From: Oscheius tipulae
Lineage: Eukaryota > Nematoda > Chromadorea > Rhabditida > Rhabditidae
Length of the DNA: 64,000 bases
Reading direction: 5' to 3'
Assembly (NCBI GenBank): GCA_037178975.1
Contig: JASJZH010000002.1
Coordinates: 6,065,501-6,129,500, forward strand
Shown: positions 56,633-64,000 of the stretch, piece after piece
How positions within the stretch are numbered: position 1 is the stretch's first letter
Layout: each line of letters opens with the position of its first letter
Translations under genes and position numbers: made by a program
Notes under the pieces: model-generated
What the model was told of the DNA's origin: nothing
Database searches by the model: none
Seen by the model: the letters and a program-made list of their open reading frames with translations, nothing else

Positions 56633-59600
56633 CTCTGCAAATTATCGTCTTGTTTGCCTCTTTGGGATGACGTAAAAGTCACAAAAAGGGGACTGTGTTT
56701 GTCTCAGACTACAGTAAGCCTGGGGGATAAACACCGAGGGTGCAAAAGGAGAAGTGACTCCTACTTCTTTGAAATTACATGTCCGGAACCAGCGGGGCGG
56801 AAAAGATGTGATGAGACGAGCGCTGTTTTGGCCTTCCTCTTCATCTTTCGTATTAGTTCAAAAGTCGGTCAGAATTAAGGATCAGAGATACTGGTCATAC
56901 TGTACTTGCGATTAGATAGGACTACTGGGACAGAATAGGATGACCAACTGAGTGTTTGACATGAAACTGCCATTTTTGGTCGTTCTGTATAGGACAGCAA
57001 CGTTCATGAGACTGTACGAGTAAAAGAAACATCTTTTTTTGACCGAGACCGGACTACAGGAATACGAGTGCAAGACCTCCGTTTTTGACACCGTAAGCCA
57101 AATTTGACAGGTCAAACACTGTGAAGGGCATGATGTGCGTTTCAGAGTTCAAGTCACTGAGTACTTTGCTCCAATCTTGACAGCTCAAAGTTCGCAACTA
57201 CTAGACTTGTCTTCTTGTGTTTTGTCATCCTCTGTCAGTTCAGTGGAAGACTAGCGACGGTTCATGGGATCACAGATACTGTTACCGATTTCAGGTTAAT
57301 GCACTATTTGAACGAAAGGTACTCAAGAATCAAGAGAAAAAGAAAGGAATCGAGGGCAAGGGAGACTGAAAAAGTATAGTTATTCGGAACTTGGAACATA
57401 GACGCGGGTGCTTGATTAGCTGGGACTGAATCCACCTGGCCTGGTGGGTGCTAACTGACCGAGCTGTTTTTGTAAGAAAGAGAGACTGACGTAACCCAGG
57501 TAATCCTCATTCTATTGAAGGTCTTCCCTGCCTTGACCGACAAACAATTTTCGAAGAATAACAACCTGAGTCAAAATCTTCTCGGAATTGCTGATGCTTC
57601 AACCCCCAGTTTGACGGAGAGGAATGAATGAGAGCGGAATAAGAGAACGAGCTAAATGCGGAGGGAAAGAATGGGTGACAGAAGGCTATCAAAATTGGAC
57701 ATAGCGTCGGCAACACACTACAGGCAAATGTGATGGAGATTACTGTAGGCTGTCGAGAATCTGGTCGAGCTGAGGCAAAGACATCAGAGTTTGGACAGTA
57801 ACAGATCTGCTCCTTCTCAGCTCAGGACAGACAACTTACTCACAAGCCAAAAGAACAAGTTGCGCCAAGAATTCCAATGAGAATTCGGAGTCTGAGAAAC
57901 CAAGAGAAAAAAGGAACCAGGGAATGGTAGAATATATAAGTCAAGTCAACATATTTTAACCTACACCTTTGCACCCCAGTTTAAAAGTGATGCAAGTACA
58001 TCGAGCGACCACCTCCTCAGAACTCTTGACCATTCGACTCCTTCGCAAACAGGAGCTGGTTGAGTCTTGAGTTCAAAGGAACAAGGTGAGGAGTACACCG
58101 ACTCTTCCAAAGAGTCCATCCGATTGCATTTCCGGACTCGTACGAGAGCGAGCGTAGGAGAGATGACGTTAAGGAGCTAAAGACGGCTAATAGTTTCAGG
58201 TCGGGGCCGTTGGATTGAATTAAAGTTTCACACCTGGTCTGCTTCCTTTGTCTCTCTCGGGAACAAAAGGAAAGTTCGGCTAAAAAGGCTGAAAGGTGAC
58301 TGCGTCATCTGTGGTCACCGGGCGGTCACGCTTCATTAGGGAAAGTAGCCGGAAGAAGCGGCTCCTCCTTTTTTCCATTCGTCAATTACGTCTCCGGTCC
58401 CGTATATAGAGGGCGTGTTTTTATTGGATGACGAGCAGGGCCAGGTTAAGGAGCAGCACAAACAACGGGGGGGCTAGGTGAGCAGAGAACCCGATTGTAT
58501 CTCTTAAATGGTAGCAGATGTTTCAGACATTGAATTATGTAGCAGAATATAATGGAAAAGCTTCAAAGGTGAAATAGGGAAGCGAGGAATGAACTATACG
58601 ATCTCAAAGTCACCAAAAGGGATTGGGGGATTGGAACAGAAGGGGATCAAAAATAACTATCAAAGATGACAAGATCCGTTCTTTTGGGACAGGGATTTTG
58701 TACTCTGGCTTAAAGCTTGATCCTGTCTTTTTTCTAAATGGCTGCCTTCCATTCTTTAATAGTCAGGAAAGGAACACCAGCCCTCCTGAACCGTCTGGAG
58801 GTGGATATCTGACCACCTGGACGAAGAACAAAACAACAAATAGTACTACGATCTGAGGAAAACAATGATGATCCTAGGGAATTAGGAGGACCTCCGTAGA
58901 TTCTCTAAAAACGGCCCGTTTATCAAAAAACCTACCCAAAGAGAGAAGTGGTGTCTGCTTACTACACTTACACACCAGATACACAAAGATGAATCTGGGC
59001 TGTTAACAGTCCTTGTCGCTATATTATCGCTGAATGGAAAAAGTAAGCCAAGGGTTTCAGAAAACCCATCCTAGACAAGTCTCGTCAACCGTGACAATCT
59101 CCGACCTTCTGATTCCTATTCCTGATCCAAGAAAACAGACTCTCAAGAGTCAGTTAATAATGGCTCTGGGGATGGGGCCGCTTACGAACAGCCTGCTACT
59201 TACATTACCTTCCGAGCATGTCTACTGTGTCAGAAAAGGAGTGAACCGAAAGAACACGGCACTTTTAAATGTCGGTCAATAGAACCCTAGTACATTGCCA
59301 GCTAAGCCGCTACTGTATACTAAACGACAACTGTTCTGACAGGAAAGTTAGCTAGCTCAGATACTGCAGCTCGGCACGACCAGTCTTTGAGTCAGAAATG
59401 TCGTGGTCAGATGCAAACTATAGTATCTGACTCAGAAATGAGCGAACCTATCCATTATTCAGGCTCTTTCACTGAACTTTGAGATTGGTACTGGTTACCA
59501 ATAGAGGTTGCTATAGCAGAGTTGAGCCCCAAAGAAGCACAGGGAGTTTGGCACTTTGAGCTCTGTCCCAACGTCAAAAAGTCCAAAGAGGTTATGTTAT

Positions 59601-60430
59601 GGGCACCCGGTATACTGAGAAGATTATAAGGATTTCCCACGTGACGCGTGGAAGATCTCTTCAGCCAACAGATACGCGTGCGGGGGTCGGAAATTACTCT
59701 TCGAGTGGCCAATGAAATTGGAGCGTAGAGAGAATACACAAAAAGCTGGAAGCAGGGGAAAATGGTTGGAGAGGCTGTAAGGGAGAGGTTACTGTTTTTT
59801 CAACATCAGCACCAACTTATGAACAGAAGTCAATAGACTCAAGGTAGGTATTGTCCTGTTCAGAGCACTAATCTATCATGAATGTGAACTACATCGGAAG
59901 ACCAAAGGATCAGAGAGAAACACAGAGAGACACAAATACACAGAGATTTAGAGAAACATAGCAGCTGAGAGAGAGAGAGAGAGTTAGTGACAGTTTGGAC
60001 CTCATTAACGACATTGACGCTACAGTCCATCGTCACTTTCCTGGTAGACTGGTTCCTGTTGATAGACACCACATCCGGTGCTCTCCGCTCGAGCGATTCC
60101 CTTTCGGTCTTGGCGACTCTTTCCGCGGTGATAGACTATGTAGAACTGTGACCAGATTGGTATCCAATGGAACTCATGAAAGTAGCAGCGGTAGCGAGGA
60201 CCAGGTCTCTTGTCTCTTGGGTAGAGAGGTGACCGTCTGTGGCGAGAGTCCAGCAGCTTCAACCTTTTAATTATGCTTTTGCAAGCTTTGTAGAAATCCA
60301 AATTTGCAAATTTTGTTGCCTAATTTGAATTCCAAAAACACCTATTCTCTTTGCAAGTCAAGGGTAAGTACCAAGACCAAAGTAGAGAGACAACTTTATT
60401 AGCTGTTCTATTCTCCCCACTGGACGGGCG
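56633..60430. other. 3.8 kb without a supported gene
   Basis: The largest gene-poor stretch on the right side. Candidate coding on the minus strand: an open frame at 59455-59745 preceded by a CTGCTTCCAG acceptor and ending in TAA (...SVKEPE), and an open frame at 60020-60301. Their phases could not be joined, and the plus strand is also open over the second. A GA-repeat run lies near 59968-59983. The rest shows only short frames without motifs. Confidence 0.35.
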
Positions 60431-60673
60431 ATGGCCGAGAAGCGGGACATGGACGCGGCTGGAAACACCTGCCCCACTACCGTCGAGACAAAGCCCAAGA
60501 TCGCGGATTCGCTGTTCGACGTGAGGAAGAGAGACGACGCGCAGCCCGTCCAGTCGACGGAACTCGCCGCCAATCCTGCTGCTCCAGACGAAGCTCCAAA
60601 ATTCGTCTACAAGAAGTGCTCCAAAGAATACCTGCGCGTAATGGCCGGATTCAAGCCAACTGGACAAAAGTAG
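60431..60673 (+). CDS. Small unknown protein, single exon, 80 aa
   Basis: An uninterrupted ATG frame: MAEKRDMDAAGNTCPTTVE at the start, an acidic and Ala/Pro-rich middle, and a basic end (KFVYKKCSKEYLRVMAGFKP, then TGQK). There is no signal peptide or membrane segment. AATAAA begins 11 bases after the stop, which supports a real 3' end. Third codon positions are strongly G/C, unlike the AT-rich flanks. I do not recognise a family. Upstream exons cannot be excluded, though no acceptor lies immediately before the ATG. Confidence 0.6.
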   Translation: MAEKRDMDAAGNTCPTTVETKPKIADSLFDVRKRDDAQPVQSTELAANPAAPDEAPKFVYKKCSKEYLRVMAGFKPTGQK

Positions 60674-60684
60674 ATAGAATGTCC

Positions 60685-60690
60685 AATAAA
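60685..60690 (+). promoter_or_regulatory. Polyadenylation signal of the 80-residue gene
   Basis: AATAAA 11 bases after the TAG stop. Confidence 0.7.
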
Positions 60691-61340
60691 ACTATCAACT
60701 ATCTTTGTGTGTTGGTGCCCGACTCTGTCATTTACTGTCTTGTAAAGTCCTCTAACTAACTTTTTGGTCCCTCTACTCGTTCAACTCTACCCCAGATTAT
60801 CTGGAATCGTCTGGTAGCTTCCACTGCTCGTCGTCTCAAACTGTGGACCCAAGACTAGAGACCCACTCTATCATAGCTATCATACGACTACTTCCTTCAG
60901 GTAAACTACTCCCTTCTCGTCACTTCTAGTTCAGATCTTTGCGGAAACCTTACTGGGTGGAATCTACTAGAAGTAGAGGCTACCTTGTTCCACGGCTATT
61001 AGTTAGTAGGAAACCGGTTAGATTTTAAGAGGAGAACACATCTTGTCATTTGGAATTCCGGAAAAAGTGAGAAGAATGCAAAGATTTTTTGGGTTAAAGA
61101 TAACTTTTGAGCTATAAAAGAACGAGCGGAGTTAAACCAGAAGGAATCTCGTTTGAAAAAGGAGAGAGTTAACAAAATTGTGTATGGAATAGTCTACAGA
61201 TAACAAATTGACGAACTCATTCAAGCTGTTGTACCCACAGTTTTTGTACAGTGACTAGGAGAGAATGGAGATCTAAAAACTTAGTTTTGTATGAAACAGA
61301 CTTGTAATTGTAGCGAACAAAACGAAGCTTCTCTCTGGAA

Positions 61341-61376
61341 ATTCAGGATGGGCGAAGGAGCACGCCCATTCTGAAT
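61341..61376. repeat. 14-bp stem, 8-base loop inverted repeat
   Basis: ATTCAGGATGGGCG faces CGCCCATTCTGAAT across an 8-base loop. As RNA it would pair throughout, with one G-U wobble. Confidence 0.7.
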
Positions 61377-61590
61377 GGACTGACCGCGTGGGAGGTCATT
61401 TGTTCTTTATAGAATTAGTTGCCCGAAATAGGGAGGAGAAATGCAATGACCCTTGACTACTATTTCAGAGCGTGGGATTTCATTTCGGGAGGATGACTCA
61501 CCTTGACATATTGTACTGTTTGGGACGCAACAATTCCTTTTGAACGTGCTGAGGGTAATACTGAAAAGTCGGACATAAAAGAACTGGAAA

Positions 61591-61898
61591 ATGAAGAAAA
61601 GTCACAACATGCTGGGTTATTTGACTTTCCTCTCCCTCCTAGAAATTCCCCTCGCCTGTGCACCGGATTGTAATACCTTGCCAATATTTTTCAATCCAAA
61701 TTCAGATGATAGTAAGGTATTTTCGGTCACTTTCAACGGCATCCAGAACCTTGGTCAAGACTGGACTGTCAATCCCAGAAGAACTAGGGAACAGTTGGTC
61801 GCGAACCTGAAAGAAGGAGCCAGAAAGGCTGTCAGAACTGCTACTGGATTCAAGCAAGGAGAACCAGAAATGAGAGCCTTGACATGGAATTTTGACAG
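61591..61898 (+). CDS. Secreted protein, 5' exon with signal peptide
   Basis: The frame starts MKKSHNMLGYLTFLSLLEIP, with a signal peptide cleaved about residue 22 (LACA). A mature part begins APDCNTLPIFFNPNSDDSK and continues through a VTFNGIQNLGQDW segment and REQLVANLKEGARKAVR. It ends at a consensus donor in phase 2 (FDAG-like junction, AG|GTAAGCC). A second in-frame Met at residue 7 could also start it. I do not recognise a family. The next exon is unclear: acceptors near 61959, 62101 and 62334 exist, but the first two lead to stops within a few codons. The third gives SADGELKMANQTRK before a stop or donor. It may belong with the exons at 62534-62885. Confidence 0.55.
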
Positions 61899-62533
61899 GT
61901 AAGCCTTGTGACTTTGTAGAGACTATCCAGTTTAGAGTCAATTTCCTTCAATGTCAGGATATTTTCGAGATGCAGGATACGACTCTGACGACTACGATAA
62001 CTGAACGTGAGTGTCTGCGTTAGGTAGTTTTCCGAGAGAAGGCATCTTTAATCTTTTTTAATCTCGCAAAAGCCTAAGTTAAAACTGGCTTTCAGAGACA
62101 TGACGCACAGTAAGAATAGATGATATGGCGCCCGAATACTCGTTGACAATCAGCTGAGCTCTTGACATCGCTTTTTCTTTTCAAACTCATTGCCAGCTCT
62201 CAAATTCCATTCATTATCTTTTAACGCTGCCCGGTTATATTCATATATGTAGTTCTGTTTTGACCCGCAGATTCTTATGAAGAGAAGACCATTATCTGTT
62301 GGTTTATATTCTTCTTTTGCCCCTTGACTCTCAGCGCTGATGGTGAGCTCAAGATGGCAAATCAGACAAGAAAAGTGGTGCCAAGACTTGACTCTCACGT
62401 GACGCCGTCTCACAGAGTCCAAGGGTCAACACCTACTTAGTTAGCCTTCTTCAAGAATCTTCTCCGTGATTCTATTAAATTCTCGTAATGTTTTTCTGTT
62501 CTTTTAAACTCCTATCCCTATATTATTCAAACG

Positions 62534-62885
62534 GTGAAAGTAACCATCAATCGCAATGCGCCATCATATCGACCACAATCCGTTTTAGTAGTCGGAGTCA
62601 CCCATTACTGTCTCCAAAAGGACGGCGTCATCAAGGGCATCTGTACTGGAAAGAACTGTAATTCAAAGGAGATGACCCAAGTTCCTGCCGAGTACAGCAC
62701 TTGGAATTTCCAAGCAGCTTTGGTAATGATGGCTATATTCTTCGAGATAATCTGTTCAGGACCTCTCAAACACTGGGGTTGCTCTCAAATGGCAAAAGCA
62801 GATGCCTCTTGACCAATTGAGAGAACGAATCCAGGCCCAGCTTCGCGAAGACATGTTCGGAAAGGCTGCCCTGTATTTCAATTGA
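62534..62885 (+). CDS. Terminal exons of an unrecognised protein, probably the same secreted gene
   Basis: Two exons, about 62534-62722 and 62760-62885, join in phase 0 through a 37-base intron and end in TGA, followed by AATAAA at 62893. The reading is VTINRNAPSYRPQSVLVVG, a Cys-containing stretch (THYCLQKDGVIKGICTGKNC), and a helical end (LDQLRERIQAQLREDMFGK, then AALYFN). Three Cys in a short span fit an extracellular domain. The left boundary is not fixed: there is no good acceptor right before 62534. I infer that it continues the gene with the signal peptide at 61591, but exons between could not be placed. Confidence 0.55.
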
Positions 62886-62892
62886 GAAATCG

Positions 62893-62898
62893 AATAAA
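62893..62898 (+). promoter_or_regulatory. Polyadenylation signal of the plus-strand gene ending at 62885
   Basis: AATAAA eight bases after the TGA stop, only 39 bases before the stop of the convergent EF-hand gene. Confidence 0.7.
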
Positions 62899-62936
62899 TA
62901 TGGTCAATATTATGATTTATTTACCGGGAGAATAAC

Positions 62937-63721
62937 TTAATGGAAGAGGTTTCGACTCTGCTGGAACTTTTCACGGCGTGCACGCTTCTCCTCCTCCTCG
63001 CGTTTCTTCTCATCCTGCTCCTGCTTGATCTCTTCCTCAAACTTGGACAGTTTGGTCTGCTCGGCGATCTTAAGAATGTTCTTGTCAGATGGAACGCTAT
63101 GTGTCTAATCTCTTCCAATCTCGACTATGTAAAGCGAAATTGCTTCTGTGAGAAGTGGTGGGCTCTATCTGTCGGTTTGTTTGCATTTTTGTTTGCGGAC
63201 ATTCCCTGAATTGGGTGACAAGTCAACTTTGGGTGCGCACTAAAATTTGACTTTTGTCCCCATGGCCACTGGGAGTTTTTTCTTACTACGAAGCGGAAAA
63301 TCATGACCGGTTCGTTCCCCGGTTATGACCAAAACTTTTTCGTCTGCAAAATACCTTAGGGAGACCATAGTTTAGTATTTTTGTCGATTTTTGCTACGTA
63401 GAGCCAGTTTTAGCGCCAGATTCAAACGGGGTATAAAATGTTACCTTAGCCTGGAAGAAGGATGCAGCTGCCAGGACTCCTTCCTTCGAGACGTCGATGC
63501 TCTCTGCCAACTGGTTGAAGACCTCGGAACAGCCGAGTTCTCCCTTAGCTGCCAGACGGAAAAGGAGGAAGAACTCTCGGAGATTAATTTTTCCGTCCTG
63601 GTCTTCATCGACCTTCTTGATAATCTCTTTCAGAGCAATGTGAGTCTGAGCCTCGCCAAGTTTCTCCATCATCCTCTTCAGCTCCATGAAGTCGATGAAG
63701 CCGTCACCATCTTCATCATAT
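62937..63721 (-). CDS. EFHD2/swiprosin-like EF-hand protein, C-terminal part
   Basis: Swiprosins (EFHD1/2) are Ca2+-binding, actin-associated proteins; EFHD2 bundles actin and acts in immune and neuronal cells. Two exons are in the window, 63721-63445 and 63068-62937, in matching phase. EF-hand 1 is YDEDGDGFIDFMELKRMMEK. EF-hand 2 is VDEDQDGKINLREFFLLF. The swiprosin-specific block AAKGELG and IDVSKEGVLAAASFFQAK follows, then a charged coiled-coil tail (FEEEIKQEQDEKKREEEEKR) ending NLFH. Exon 1 begins with the last base of a codon after a TATTCCAG acceptor, so the N-terminal half is encoded beyond the right edge of the window. Both EF loops keep Asp at positions 1 and 3 and Glu at 12, so both should bind Ca2+. 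Confidence 0.9.
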
Positions 63722-64000
63722 CTGGAATAATTGAAAATATAATCGATCAAAAATTTCCAGTAATCGAGTGAAAGACCTTCCGGTGAAAATCTGTATAATT
63801 TATGCACAATAATGATAGCAACACGTCGTATTTCTATTATTTTCTGGTCCAAAAAGAAACTTTTGAGCTTAGCGATGCCGTACAAAGATGTAGCGCTTGA
63901 TCTGCTCTACAACTTTGCTGAACATAGATAGCCAGGAAAAGACGATCTTTGGTCCAAAAACGTAAGAACGTAGAAAAACGTAGAAAAACAAAAAACGTAG
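63722..64000. other. Intron of the EF-hand gene, cut by the window edge
   Basis: No exon of the EFHD2-like gene was found here, so its 5' part lies outside. The stretch contains one 51-base hairpin repeat, and the last 30 bases repeat the word AAAAACGTAG. Confidence 0.5.
63875..63925. repeat. 51-base hairpin repeat, copy 5
   Basis: The 5' arm is ATGCCGTACAAAGATGTAG and the 3' arm is CTACAACTTTGCTGAACAT, with a 13-base loop containing TTGATCTG. Confidence 0.65.

Larger units (their letters stand above)
60674..61590. other. Spacer with a strong hairpin
   Basis: It carries the 3' end of the 80-residue gene and the promoter side of the secreted gene at 61591. Apart from the 14-base-pair hairpin at 61341 I see no coding or RNA gene. 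Confidence 0.5.

Noticed and set aside
59995-60301. Overlapping open frames on both strands
   Set aside because: Neither has an ATG start with flanking exons, and both strands are open, which suggests chance composition; left as uncertain.
62150-62422. Minus-strand 90-codon frame within the secreted gene's middle
   Set aside because: No ATG start, and it lies between exons of a plus-strand gene; protein-like composition alone was not enough.

Overview
The window looks like nuclear DNA from a nematode, most probably a rhabditid. The genes are split into many small exons with GT-AG introns, many of them only 36-50 bases long and ending in TTTCAG or TTTAG. Several coding starts lie a few bases after a splice acceptor, as expected for spliced-leader trans-splicing. 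A tandem pair of receptors resembles the nematode-specific serpentine class Srx. No bacterial operons, rRNA, tRNA or CRISPR array was found. All gene models were assembled by eye, joining exons with matching splice sites and reading phase; no database was searched.

Layout, left to right. 895-9244 (minus): folliculin, with a 3.5 kb intron holding a CT microsatellite. 11434-17143 (plus): TEX2, an SMP-domain lipid-transfer protein of ER contact sites. 17997-20271 (plus): a coiled-coil protein tentatively resembling the centriolar/ciliary protein OFD1. 20474-22225 (plus): a 2-phosphoxylose phosphatase (PXYLP1) type Golgi enzyme. 22421-24407 (plus): the autophagy protease ATG4. 24473-26866 (minus): a two-pore-domain K+ channel whose C-terminus carries two fibronectin type III domains. 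29572-32501 (plus): an ETS factor of the ERG/FLI1/FEV group. 33299-35370 and 36672-38479 (plus): two Srx-like receptors. 39063-41708 (minus): MRG15/MRG-1 chromatin protein. 42430-44837 (minus): cytosolic tryptophanyl-tRNA synthetase. 46200-48381 (plus): a carotenoid oxygenase. 49850-51527 (plus): an unrecognised basic, disordered protein. 51754-52745 (plus): a secreted dienelactone-hydrolase-like enzyme. 53676-55440 (plus): an eyegone-type Pax factor (half paired domain plus homeodomain). 56332-56632 (minus): a small secreted protein. 60431-60673 (plus): an 80-residue protein. 61591-62885 (plus): one or two pieces of a secreted protein. 62937 to beyond the right edge (minus): an EFHD2/swiprosin EF-hand protein.

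The neighbours do not form a pathway, although folliculin, ATG4 and TEX2 all act in lysosome, autophagy or membrane-contact biology. Regions between genes hold several short inverted-repeat families. The clearest is a 51-base hairpin found five times, each copy the same length. The most notable protein is the K+ channel-FN3 fusion.
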